Assembly: GCA_039704465.1 (NCBI GenBank)
Contig: JASFAU010000010.1
Coordinates: 1,116,001 to 1,180,000 of the forward strand
DNA length: 64,000 nt
From: Plasmodiophora brassicae
Taxonomy: Eukaryota; Endomyxa; Phytomyxea; Plasmodiophorida; Plasmodiophoridae
Direction: 5' to 3'
Shown here: positions 28,392 to 38,033 of the stretch, in pieces
Position numbering within the stretch: the first letter of the stretch is position 1
Layout: the number at the start of each line of letters is the position of its first letter
Position numbers and translations under genes: made by a program
Notes under the pieces: generated by a model
What the model was told of the DNA's origin: nothing
The model's database searches: none
The model's input: the letters and a program-made list of their open reading frames with translations, nothing else

Positions 28392-29791
28392 CGGCGTGTG
28401 CTCTTAATGAGTACGTCCAGGGCCTTCTTTGGGTGGATACCCAAGTCGTCAAGCAGCCTCAAACCTAGGATAATTTCCTTTTCAGGAATGTCCCATACGA
28501 GGCATCGGCGCCGGCGAGTGATCAGTTCGCCTGCCGTCGTCTTCAGTCCCAGATCCAGTGTCATCAGATGGTAGGCTGTGTGCTTCGTTTCTCTGTCTAC
28601 CAAACAGAACGTTTCCGGCTTCTGGAGTTTCTCCATTGTTAACAATGGGTCCCTTTCCATCAGCTCGCGCGCTATGGTCAATGGCATCAGAACATCAACC
28701 GATGTCGCTCCACTGTCCAGAAAAGTCCCAACGTAGTCTTCCTCATGTCCGTTAATACGAACGACTACTTGGCCCCCTGTCCTCCGCGCCTCCTCTGACA
28801 CCCTTCCTACCACTGGAATCCATGGGTACTCCGATAGGTCCTCTTTATCAGATTCCTGAATCCCTCTGGCCCTACGGGATCCATCCCTTCCCGTTGGCAC
28901 CTTGCGGCGATCCTTCAGCAGGTCTGCAACCTGTTTCTTTGTAGGCTTCTTCGGGCAACGAAACGCTGGATGCCCAACCTCCTCGCAATTGAAGCATCGC
29001 AGGTCCTTCCGGTGTCGTTTCGTGTCCCGGCCTCCATCGCCTCCGTCATCCGTCTGCGCCCCTCGCTTCTTCGAGGTGGGTTTGACCTTTCCCTTCCCCT
29101 TGCCGTCCTCCCGTCCCGGCTCCGCGTACAACATCGTCTCCTCATACGATGCTGCACGCTCCTTAAGGACTCGATAGAACTCCATCGGGTCCTTCTGGAG
29201 CTCGGTCTGGCGCTTCATGACGAGGGTCCGCATGAGCGCTTGCAAACCGGATGGGCGCACAGCACCCAATAGGTACTTGACCAGGTTCTTCCGTCCCTCG
29301 CGGGACGTGAAAAGGTCCTGCCACCCGTTGCGCGCGACCAATTCCTCGTACTGCTGCACGAGGTTCACGACCCTTGCCGCCGGTGTGGTGATGGTAAGCT
29401 TCATCGCCAGCTTGCGCATCTCCCGGTCGATGTTCGCGTCCGTCGAGCGATCCTGTTCCAGATGCCTCTTCATCCAGTCCATCAGGTCGCTCTCCGTCAC
29501 CCTCTCGGCGTCCTTGCCGAGTTCCCACGTGCAGATCGCCCTGAGCAGACCGGGGTCGATCATACTCTTCACTGATCGCGGGATCTGGCCCTTGGCGTTC
29601 GGATCGTCCCGGAAGTGATTCCGATACGTCTTCAGCTCGGCCATGAACGTCGTGACGGTTTTGCGGTCCATGCTCTTCAAGGTCGGCGCCTTGTTCATCT
29701 GCAGGACGATCGTTGAGCCTTGCACGCTCCGTCCTTGTTGTCGATCGTCGACGTCATCTTCCAACAGCATCTCCTGCGCGGTGGTCACCAT
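28388..29791 (-). CDS. gag: Gag-protease of Ty3 element
   Basis: 467 aa from ATG 29791, the first ATG after the LTR. Gag with Arg/Lys-rich C-terminus, CX2CX4HX4C knuckle CFNCEEVGHPAFRC, then an aspartic protease (GTFLDSGATSVDVL; hydrophobic WDIPEKEIILGLRLL near the end). The stop TGA overlaps the pol ATG by ATGA, suggesting pol is made by termination and reinitiation rather than frameshifting. Confidence 0.9.
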   Translation of the reverse strand: MVTTAQEMLLEDDVDDRQQGRSVQGSTIVLQMNKAPTLKSMDRKTVTTFMAELKTYRNHFRDDPNAKGQIPRSVKSMIDPGLLRAICTWELGKDAERVTESDLMDWMKRHLEQDRSTDANIDREMRKLAMKLTITTPAARVVNLVQQYEELVARNGWQDLFTSREGRKNLVKYLLGAVRPSGLQALMRTLVMKRQTELQKDPMEFYRVLKERAASYEETMLYAEPGREDGKGKGKVKPTSKKRGAQTDDGGDGGRDTKRHRKDLRCFNCEEVGHPAFRCPKKPTKKQVADLLKDRRKVPTGRDGSRRARGIQESDKEDLSEYPWIPVVGRVSEEARRTGGQVVVRINGHEEDYVGTFLDSGATSVDVLMPLTIARELMERDPLLTMEKLQKPETFCLVDRETKHTAYHLMTLDLGLKTTAGELITRRRRCLVWDIPEKEIILGLRLLDDLGIHPKKALDVLIKSTRR

Positions 29792-29838
29792 CGCGTCCTT
29801 CTTTGAAACCTTCCCCGAAAGGATGTTCAAGAGATCTC

Positions 29839-30013
29839 TGTGACGTCCTAACGGTGATGGTTTATCGAACCGTGTGCGTAGTCGTCTGTGTCCTCGACCT
29901 GCAGCTCCCACGGACGCCGTGCCGACGCCGTGCGGACTCCGTGCATGTCCGTCATTCTTAGGGCGGCCAGCCGGATCACAGCTATTCTTGTCTTATAGCT
30001 TGGAGCCGGCACA
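29839..30013 (-). repeat. 5' LTR of Ty3 element (175 bp)
   Basis: TGTGCCGGCTCC...GGACGTCACA in element orientation, without the 22-bp duplication. CTCTTGAACATCC follows; no clear primer-binding site recognised. Confidence 0.88.
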
Positions 30014-30238
30014 CCTTGCATCACCGCCAGCGTTGATGGCGGCGATTGGGTATTTCGACTCAAGATGAGCCGCCATCTCGAGAATTTTGTCGTAGTCTCT
30101 GAAGTTGTAGAAGAAGAGCGCCTCGGAGAGCGCAGGGTTCATCGAGAGGCGGAACGTTTCCGCCAAGCGGGCCGGATTGAGTCTGTACAATGGGTCAAGT
30201 CGTTGAAGGTCCTTGTACAAGCGTTGGAAGGCCAGTGC
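30014..30238 (-). pseudogene. Chromovirus 2: gag fragment
   Basis: Minus frame LAFQRLYKDLQRLDPLYRLN, NPARLAETFRLSMNPALSE, FFYNFRDYDKILEMAAHLE, the matrix-capsid part of a Ty3 Gag, continuing after the inserted element at 24,711. The upstream side is cut at 30,238 by the LTR of the truncated Ty3 copy. Confidence 0.65.
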
Positions 30239-30631
30239 TGTAGTCAGTCTCGAGCTCTCGAGCCAATATCCCAATGAGTTTTATCATCCATCCCATCCAC
30301 GGCGTCGGCCATGCCATCACAGTGGAGCTAAATCCGTGCAGGCCCCCTTTCCTCAGGACAGCAGGACCCCGTTCTCCTCAGGACAGCAGCATCTTGAGGT
30401 CGGGCACGAAATATAGAGCCCCGCTCTACACTGCCTTTCTCCGAACTCGTGCCCGGAACCAGCAACATCATCATCGTGCCCGGCGAAGATAGAGAAGACG
30501 GCGAAGGGTAGTGTGAGACTCGGAATCATCCAATACTCACTAAAACCCACCTTGTAACCCCATGGGAAAAATCGGTGGAAAATCCATTTACGGACACCCT
30601 TGCCACCGCCACCACCATGAACTAGCCGAGA

Positions 30632-31576
30632 TGTCGAGGATCATGTCGTACCACCGGCACACGGTGATGCCGTGACAGTGAGCGACTGCGTAACGTCCAC
30701 GGCACAGGCTCCGCCACCGACGCAGTTGTCGGTAACGGCTTGGCAAGCCCCTGTTACATAGCGCTACGTCGTCGCCGTCTCACGCCGATGTCGGTCGGAA
30801 TAAATCACTTCGTTATCGTCTTCATTAGATTAACAGTCGTACGCGTTCTACGCGCTTCGAGGCGGCGAGCCCACCGGCGCCCTGCGCGCCGGTGCCATCC
30901 AGTGCCAGTCCCGCGTCATTGCGTCTCTGCCCTGACCCTGCTTCTGCACAACGCGCCACGAACGCCCGCTCGAGTCCGCGCCACGCGCAAGAGAGTCCAG
31001 GCAGATCGCGCCAGCAAGGCAGGCCGTCATTAAGGGGATCCAGAACCAGTACCTGGACGTAAGCGCCAGGCGTACGCCGGTCGTACGGGCCTCAATCGCT
31101 TGCCTCAATCGCTTCGCAAGATAACGTTGTCCGTCGGCGCCATCCGCGTCGACGTCGTCCTGAGCCAGATCCAACACCCTGCGTTGTCTCGTCGACCCCG
31201 CCTCAGCAATCGTGCCATTCGTGTCACCTCTAGCCACGGTCCGTCTCGCGCCGCGTCAACGAGCCAAGGCCTATGAGCACGTGCAAGGCAGTGTTGTTCA
31301 TGATCCAGAGTCAAGGGTCCAGCCGGGACATATCCGTTCGACCGTCTTCCGCATGCAACCGCGTGCCGTTGGAGGGGGCGTGTCGAGGATCATGTCGTAC
31401 CACCGGCACACGGTGACGCCGTGACAGTGCGCGACTGCGTAACGTCCACGGCAGAGGCTCCGTCACTGACGCAGTTGTCGGTAACGGCTTGGCAAGCCCC
31501 TGTTACATAGCGCTACGTCGTCGCCGTCTCACGCCGATGTCGGTCGGAATAAATCACTTCGTTATCGTCTTCATTA
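30632..31576 (+). mobile_element. TRIM-like mini LTR element
   Basis: 945 bp: two direct 196-bp repeats (30,632-30,827 and 31,381-31,576; TGTCGAGGATCATG...CTTCATTA, a handful of differences) around a 553-bp interior with no coding frame. The interior starts with GATTAACAGTCGTACGCG, the same predicted tRNA-Asn primer site as the copia element, and ends GGAGGGGGCG, a polypurine tract. GAGA flanks both sides. This is the structure of a terminal-repeat retrotransposon in miniature, mobilised in trans. It is inserted in the post-pol region of the truncated Ty3 copy. Confidence 0.82.
30828..30845 (+). promoter_or_regulatory. Predicted primer-binding site of TRIM
   Basis: GATTAACAGTCGTACGCG; reverse complement GCGTACGACTGTTAATC fits the D-arm/anticodon-arm side of tRNA-Asn (GTT). 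14 nt are shared with the copia site at 18,474, although the LTRs differ. Confidence 0.6.
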
Positions 31577-32575
31577 GAGATGGAGATACATGAACTGACG
31601 AAGACATCGGCGATGGGGCGCTCGACCCAGATGGGTGGAGCCCGGTCCATATACACCCGAAAAGTATCATTCACCTAGCTCAGCGCCCGACACAGATGCG
31701 TGGACCCCCAGCGCAACAGAGTCTCGATGGTCAGAACGCCCTGACCAGAGTCAAATCTGCGGTGACGAGTGACTTAACGGATGCTGCCGAATGTCCCGTG
31801 ACACAACGATATTGATGAGGCCACCTGTGTGACTACCCATCGAATAACGTGATGGCCTCTCAGAGGAGCGCCATAAACCGTGGTTGCATGATCGCATAAC
31901 AACCAGGTTGACTGATTCCATTGACTTGCATGAAAACCAGTTGCAATGGTCCCAACTATTTGAGAACCGGGCCCACAATTATTGAGGACCATGATCATGA
32001 TCATCCTCGTATCGTCCAGTACAGAACGGATACGGTTGCGTCGTCCTTCCGGTCCCGACGGTACTGAATAAGCGTGCTTGACGGTTGACTCTTGCGCAAC
32101 CACAAACCGTAAACACTGTACAGGCATTGCCATTCATTCCTAATGCCGTCGTCGCTGCTTCCGCTTTGTCTGGCGTTGCGCGTTACTCGCTCGCTTTGAT
32201 GCTGGGGCGAAACGACGTAGAGCTTCCGCTTGTGGATGATTGTCTCCCAGACGTCTTATGAGCTGGTGCACTAACTCGTGGACGTCCTCATAGATGATAT
32301 GTGCAGGTTCCCACGTCGCCTCCTCAAGATCAAACCCAGACCACGATACCTTGATTTGCAGTTCTTGCGTGTCTCGATCGATACGACAATCCAATAGGTC
32401 GTCCACAATCAAATGCTGGTCAGTGTGTTGAAGGTGGCGCTTCAAATCGACGGTCATGTTCAAGTCAGCGTCTGCATATCGTCGAATTCGTTGCGTATGT
32501 GCGTTGAAGCGTCGTTCAGATAATGGGTTCTCCAACTCATACACCTGCTCGTTGATTTGCTTGACAACTCGATAC

Positions 32576-32770
32576 TGATGAAGACGATAACGAAGTGATT
32601 TATTCCACTGACATCGGCGCGAGACGATGGCGACGTAACGCAGTGTAACAGGGCTTGCCAAAGCCGTTACCGGCAACGGCGACGGTGGCGGAGCCTCTGT
32701 TGTGGACGTGACACAGCCGCGCACAGTCACAGCGTCATCGTGTGCCGGTGGTAGGACATGGTCCTCGACA
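32576..32770 (-). mobile_element. Solo LTR of the TRIM/copia-type family, TSD GATAC
   Basis: 195 bp, the reverse complement of the TRIM LTR family (TGTCGAGGACCATG...CTTCATCA in its own orientation). GATAC at 32,571-32,575 and 32,771-32,775. The Ty3 sequence on both sides joins perfectly against element B at about 57,980. Confidence 0.88.
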
Positions 32771-33125
32771 GATACGGTCCCCGCCACTGCGCTATCAGCT
32801 TCTGCGCAGGACTCTTGAGTCGTCGTCGTCGTTGCTCAACATTGGCAGCATGTCGCTGTGCCTTCGCTTCATCGACGGCCTTGTGGATCTCGTCGAGAGT
32901 CTCTTGCAACATCTGCACGTATTTGGTGAATCCCTCCGGTGGTACTCGTCGACACTGTCTTTCTGCTGGGTCCCAGATCTGGTCAAGCGGGCTTTCCGGT
33001 AAACGTCCCGTGATAACCGTAAATGGCGCGTAGCCGTTGAGTCGTCGACTTGGTGTGTGGTTGATGACATGCTGAACAACAGGACATAAGTACGGCCAGT
33101 TGTGCGTGCTAATCTGGGCCTCGTT

Positions 33126-33308
33126 TGAGAAAGACAATAATGGAGTTGATATATTACGTACGGCGTGTGCGGCGGACGTTACAGTGGCGACGTAGTCGCC
33201 GACGGTGTAACGGTTGCCAACGCCGGCGGGCACGGGTCGCGGAGTGCGTGACGGCGTTCACGTGCTGCAGGCATGTGCTGCTGGTCGTAGTGGATACGTT
33301 GTTCGACA
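33126..33308 (-). mobile_element. Solo LTR, unrelated family, TSD TCGTT
   Basis: 183 bp, TGTCGAACAACG...GTCTTTCTCA in the minus orientation, flanked by TCGTT (33,121-33,125 and 33,309-33,313). The host integrase sequence is continuous across it compared with element B. No full-length relative in the window. Confidence 0.8.
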
Positions 33309-34379
33309 TCGTTCAGGACTGATCGCATGACGTTAAGCACAGTGCGGTTCGCGCGTTCCACCGTACCGTTAGCCCACGGACAATATGCCGTTGTGATGTG
33401 ATGCTGAACATCTCGTAGCCGGGTAAGCTCCTCCATGACTTCTGCAGTGAAGTGTGAACCCCCGTCCGTGACCAGGTACTCGGGCGTCGCGAAATCAGCA
33501 ATCCACTGGTTCAGAGCTTCCGCAGCAACACGACTTGTCGCTTCAGCTGATGGAATCAGACGAACATAACCACTGAAGTCGTCCTTCAAGAGCAGGTTAT
33601 ACTTGTACTTGTGGTCCGCGCCCCTGACAGGCTCCACGTATAGATAGTCCATGGTGAGTACGTCGAACGGCTGGTGACCATGTAATGCTTCACCGAGCGG
33701 CCGAGGAACTTTCTTACCACCGCGTGTCGTGATGCAATGCAGGCATTGCTGACACATCGCTTCAATGTCCTGATTGATCTTGGTCCAGAAGAAGCGCTCC
33801 GTGATCATCTGCTTGGTTACTTCCGACGCACGATGACCAGCTCTTGCGCATTGGCCAATGACCAGGATTCGAAGGCGTAGACTCTTGCAGTCTTGATGAC
33901 ACGGAATAAGAACGGCTTTGCTCTCGTTCTTCCACAGACGATCAGCTTCATCGAAGGACACCCCGTCCTCTATCTTTTCCTCTCGTGACAGAACGCGTTG
34001 CGAATCGCGGATCTCCTTTTCGGTCGGCCAGCTGAATTCAGGATGTTGCCGAGGAGTGACTCGCAAATCGTCCATCTGCATGATGCGCGTTGCTCTACAT
34101 GACAGTGCGATGCGACCAGCTCCCATCGGGTCAGAAGGTCCGCCCATACGTTGTCGGTTCCAGCGATCTCCTTCATCTTGTAGCTGAAGCCTTGTAGATG
34201 CAATGACCATCGCTCTAGGTAGCTTCTGCGCCGTATGCTTCTTGATCTCCGAGTTCCGGTCGAAGATGAACGTCAGATTGCGATGATCGCAGCAGGAACT
34301 CCCGGGATGTCTGCAGTAGGAAATCACCGCGCTGCGTAGCGTTGATGATCGCGGCTGCCTCCTTCTCGATGTCTTCCTT

Positions 34380-35505
34380 TTGTGATGCATGGCCTACAAA
34401 GCGCGCTCTGGGACCGCGTTTGGGCGACGGCAGCTCGACTCACCACCCTTTGCTACTGTTCGAGTCCCAATCTGCTCCAGTTTCGCGAAGATTTTGCATC
34501 GACTGTAACACTGCTACTTCTACAGGTGGCCGAGATAGATATGAAGTTACTCTCAAGTCGTAAATTCCATTTGCTGGCTCACCTGCCAGTCAATGTTGCC
34601 GACTTCGGTCTTCCAGCAGGATTTGTAACGGAGAGCTTCGAGTCGAACAACGCCGCCACGCGGTCTGTGCTGATCAACTCCAACAGGCAAGCGTCGTCAC
34701 GTGACACGGCCATCACGTTTGCGCAGTCAGAGACGATTCGGCATGTTGCGTCCGGTGGCTGGTGGCTAAGCGAACATGGCCGGTGGACCCATGCCGGGTC
34801 AAAGTTACGAGCCGAGTTCGACCAACCAGGTATGAAATGCTTACTTGGATACAGGGAACCTGAACTGTGCCGCTTCCACTGGAAGCCTTGGTCGGCCATC
34901 GGTCAGCAATTGCCCGTCAGGGACTGGACGTTCTCTGCTCCGCTGGATGATCGGCACCAATCAGCTGACCACTATCAACTGTACAAAGCCTTCGACAGTC
35001 CAAACCCGTCTATCGGCAAGGTCAAGGTGGGCAACTTCGTCGCTATCGAAGATCGGTTTGTAGCTCGCGTCGTTGGCCTGGCACATTTCACATTTCAGTG
35101 CACGTCGTGGACGAGCAGAAAGCTTGGGCGTGACGATGTCGGTTGTCGTCCAAAACTGCCAGGTTACTGGAGAGCTCTATAATCTGTGTCCCATTTTGAC
35201 GACGCTCAACACACAACGATGTATTGCCCCGAAAACAATATCCGGAATTTTTAATGTCCAACATGCTTGCGCATTTGATCGGGTGCGGCACGAGCAAACC
35301 TGTCCATTGCCTGGATCGAACCACGTTCCTCGTTAACGTGCACTGCATCGAGACGCCAATGGCTAGAACAATGTTCCCCATGAAGTCGCCGCTGTTGATT
35401 TCGATGCTGAATCAGCTCGCGTCTGGGCACTTCACGCCAAGAGAATGGCGTTGCACGAGGCTACCAGGCAGCGTAAACGAGGTCGTGATCCACCAGTCTG
35501 AATAA
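34380..35505 (+). pseudogene. Degraded DNA-transposon ORF, CACTA/TNP2-like C-terminus
   Basis: Plus-strand frames KFHLLAHLPVNVADFGLPAG, FVTESFESNNAATRSV, SNRQASSRDTAITFAQ and VASGGWW, then (frame-shifted) IFNVQHACAFDRVRHEQ. This sequence pattern is familiar from the C-terminal part of large transposase-like proteins next to CACTA-type transposons in fungi and oomycetes; the assignment is from memory and weak. N-terminal part absent, cut at about 34,370. Confidence 0.45.
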
Positions 35506-35813
35506 GAAACTACTGGGGTCTAACCCGTTTTATCCTGAACGACGAATCGGACATTGAGTCCCTGTGTTTCGGGTAAATCCATGTTTTCTGGTTGTCTCAT
35601 CAGTCATCAGCCTTAAAGTTATGGCGGCGCTGTCATGGAACCTATAATTAGAAAAGGGGCCCGAAACGAATTTATCTCCAAGGTGACGCGTCGAGGCCGC
35701 GGTGTCGTCAAGGAGAGGAGACTGAGACTGCACTGTGATTTCGGGAGTCGTTCGCCATCAAGGTACCTTGTGTTGATGTCCCGCGCGTCGCCTCCGTTTA
35801 ATGTTGCAAACAG
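35506..35813. other. Upstream region of the interrupted ORF
   Basis: About 300 bp with no supported coding frame. CAAACAG directly before the ATG at 35,814 could be a splice acceptor, so an upstream exon is possible. Confidence 0.3.
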
Positions 35814-36159
35814 ATGCCCAGCAAGTATGACATCATATTGAATTCGCCCGCGCCGCGGACGTTGGTTCGCAAGCGACCGCATGCGTCGACGGTTGACGCA
35901 ACAGCCGCTGGGCTGGCCGGGCCATCAACCACGTCTTCCGCTGCTTCGACTGAGGAGGAAGGCGTCCAGGAGCTTTTAGTGAAAGTCCTGCAGCGACTTG
36001 ACAATCAAGCCACTGCTCTACAGTCAATCCAAAACGAGCAAATGAGCCAGTGTCGTTTGGAGACAAGCATGCTCTACAGTCAATCCAAAACGAGCAAATG
36101 AGCCAGTGTCGTTTGGAGACAAGCATGCACAAGACTTACATTGTCAACTGGACGGTTCC
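35814..36159 (+). pseudogene. Unknown-function ORF, 5' part, interrupted by Harbinger
   Basis: Starts MPSKYDIILNSPAPRTLV, then a Ser/Thr/Ala-rich stretch and an amphipathic segment (LLVKVLQRLDNQATALQSIQ). A 56-bp tandem duplication (36,015-36,126) shifts the frame; disregarding one unit, the frame reads HKTYIVNWTVPK and ends in the TAA target site of the Harbinger element, resuming at 59,482 as DVISSIHQLVDDK. Joined length is exactly 314 codons including stop. I do not recognise the protein; it may be a host gene or a second ORF of the neighbouring DNA transposon remnant. Confidence 0.6.
36015..36126 (+). repeat. 56-bp perfect tandem duplication
   Basis: GCTCTACAGTCAATCC... repeated twice head to tail (36,015-36,070 and 36,071-36,126). 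56 is not a multiple of three, so it breaks the reading frame of the interrupted ORF. Confidence 0.95.
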
Positions 36160-36340
36160 TAAGGGCATCTCCAACGCTGAGCTATACGCAAACGTTATAC
36201 CCTTAGCCCCGCACTTTTGGCCACAACGCTGGTCTAAGAGCCAATCTATGAGCTAAGCGGTAACTTTTGAGTTATGCGGGACCGTATAGCTCCAGCATAA
36301 CTCAGGAGCCACGGAGTTGCGCAGTATCTGTGTGGCTGTG

Positions 36341-37090
36341 ATGGCTCGTGGCAAGAAGTGGAGCGACGATGAGGATCAAAGCCTTGCTACATCCTATGTC
36401 AGTGTGAGCGTCGACCCGAAGCTAGGAGCCGACCAGAAAGCTGTAGACTTCTGGTCCAACGTCCTACAGCACTTCCGTACGTTCCAACCGGGCACTGTTC
36501 GCACTGTCAACGCATTGTACAATCGCTGGAAGGACATTCACACCTGCGTCGGTAAGTTTGCCGGTTACTACGATACGGTGAAGTCTACCGCGCGTTCTGG
36601 CTGGTCCGAGGAGGAATACTATGAAGAAGCGCAGCGCATGTATGGAGAGCTTGAGGGAGATCCATTCACGTTCTTCGTTCAATGGCAGTATCTGCGAGAA
36701 AAGCTGCCGACGTTCGCGGCGGCACTCACCCCATCGTCGAAGCGGTCAAAACGTGCTCATGATGAAATTGCTGATGATGACGCGGCCACGTCTTCTCTTG
36801 AAGAATCGCACGAGTCTCCAGTTGATCTGTCCCAACGTCCTATGAGTTCCAAGAAAGCTAAAGCGCTTGCGGCCGGGTCGCTTCCAGACAAGGCGATGGA
36901 GGCCTTCGTGCATGAGCCACGAGAACGAAACAAATTGTTAGCAGAGCAGAATCGCATCGCGGCTGAGGAGCAAGAAATCGCATTGTTCTCTGTCGATACT
37001 TCCACAATGGATGATGTGTGCCGACAGTATTTCGAAGAGAAACGTGCAAAGGTGATGGAAGCAATGCTAAAAGGACGCGGGAAAGGCTAA
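36341..37090 (+). CDS. Harbinger Myb/SANT-like DNA-binding protein
   Basis: 249 aa from ATG 36341. N-terminal trihelix/SANT-like domain (KKWSDDEDQSLATSYVSVS, DFWSNVLQHF, VNALYNRWKDIHTCV about residues 5-75), then a YEEAQRMYGELEG-FTFFVQWQYLREKLP region as in NAM-associated C-terminal domains, an acidic linker and a Lys/Glu-rich helix at the end. In PIF/Harbinger elements a protein of this kind works with the transposase to bind the ends and import it to the nucleus. The frame is open. Confidence 0.85.
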   Translation: MARGKKWSDDEDQSLATSYVSVSVDPKLGADQKAVDFWSNVLQHFRTFQPGTVRTVNALYNRWKDIHTCVGKFAGYYDTVKSTARSGWSEEEYYEEAQRMYGELEGDPFTFFVQWQYLREKLPTFAAALTPSSKRSKRAHDEIADDDAATSSLEESHESPVDLSQRPMSSKKAKALAAGSLPDKAMEAFVHEPRERNKLLAEQNRIAAEEQEIALFSVDTSTMDDVCRQYFEEKRAKVMEAMLKGRGKG

Positions 37091-38033
37091 CATACCAACA
37101 TTACATGTGTTTACTTCTCTCGCCCTGCCAGGACCCAATTATGTTCAACCAGTCTGCTTGTACTTCCTCCGTACCACTTCGTTTGCAAATTTGCATCCCA
37201 AAAAAAGCGGTTACGGCGCTGCCGCCACCCGTTTGTGCGCGATCTGGCGCGCATGCCAACAACCGCTACGCAAAGCGTTTGGTCTCTACTCTACTCCGGT
37301 CGACAATAACTGCAGGCAGTAATAATGATGAGAGTATGCTTCAACCAGGTCTGTATTGTTCATAAGCTGAATTCCGAAAGTCAGCATTTGTCCTTCTCTG
37401 TGAGCGCCGCCTGATAAATATGTCAGTCAAGCTGATCAAGAACATTATGATGTCAATACAAATTCTTGGGTACCTGTTGCAGATGGGTGTCATGTTTTGT
37501 TTCAAGAACGAGTTCAAGATCGCACTCAAGTGCCAATGGAAGCTCCCCGACGCGATTCAGATGGTCCTTATGCATATGTGGCAACGGATAGTCGTTACCG
37601 CCATTTGCCTGCATAATGGCGATCATACACTCTTGATGAGTCAGGAAGACCTTATTCAAGGTATCAGACGACACCGCGTCGAATGATGCACGAACAGCAT
37701 TGACAAGCTGATCCAGGTTAGTGGGAGCCTCGGTATACTGCAGTGATTGGATAGACTTGAAGTAGTCTAGATCCAACACGTTCAGATCAGGGCTATTCGG
37801 TGGTTGCCTGCGGATCCGTATATCGAGGCCAGTCGCCCTAACGGCCTCGCGAAACTCCTCATCGCTGTTGTTAATGTGACAGGTCGCGCCGTCCGATTGC
37901 AACCATATTGTCTCCTGAGTGTCAGGCGTCGACATAGCAGGTCGGCGCCGGAATAAAGTCCGTGCGAGCGGGGACCGACGGCAGTCGGTCAACGCGTCGT
38001 CGAATAGTCGTCACAGTTTGACCGACCTTCACC

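Larger units (their letters stand above)
24712..30013 (-). mobile_element. Ty3/Gypsy element with two intact ORFs, TSD CCTT
   Basis: 5,302 bp, minus strand. LTRs 24712-24908 (197 bp) and 29839-30013 (175 bp) differ by one 22-bp internal tandem duplication and otherwise look identical. Flanks CCTT (24708-24711) and CCTT (30014-30017). Inserted in the gag of chromovirus 2. Both coding frames are open, so it may be competent. LTR and pol are only distantly related to the A/B/C family, though the RT motif is also W-I-D-D. Confidence 0.92.
30239..34370 (-). mobile_element. Truncated A-family Ty3 element with nested insertions
   Basis: Minus strand. Keeps the 3' LTR (30,239-30,430; TGTAGTCAGTC...GCTCTACA), the post-pol region, integrase and the RNase H end; gag, protease, most of RT and the 5' LTR are missing beyond about 34,370. 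Carries the mini-element at 30,632 and two solo LTRs at 32,576 and 33,126. Confidence 0.85.
32140..34370 (-). pseudogene. Pol remnant (RNase H end, integrase, chromodomain)
   Basis: Minus strand, matching element B: CDHRNLTFIFDRNSE, a GAGRIALSCRATRIMQ linker, integrase with CQQCLHC, DYLYVEP, TDGGSHF and GTVERANRT, and the C-terminal VSWSGFDLEEATWEPA segment ending at 32,140. Broken by shifts near 34,190 and by two solo-LTR insertions with TSDs (TCGTT and GATAC). Confidence 0.85.

Noticed and set aside
30828..31380. Coding capacity in the TRIM interior
   Set aside because: Frames on both strands are short, overlap each other in high-GC sequence and show no known motif.
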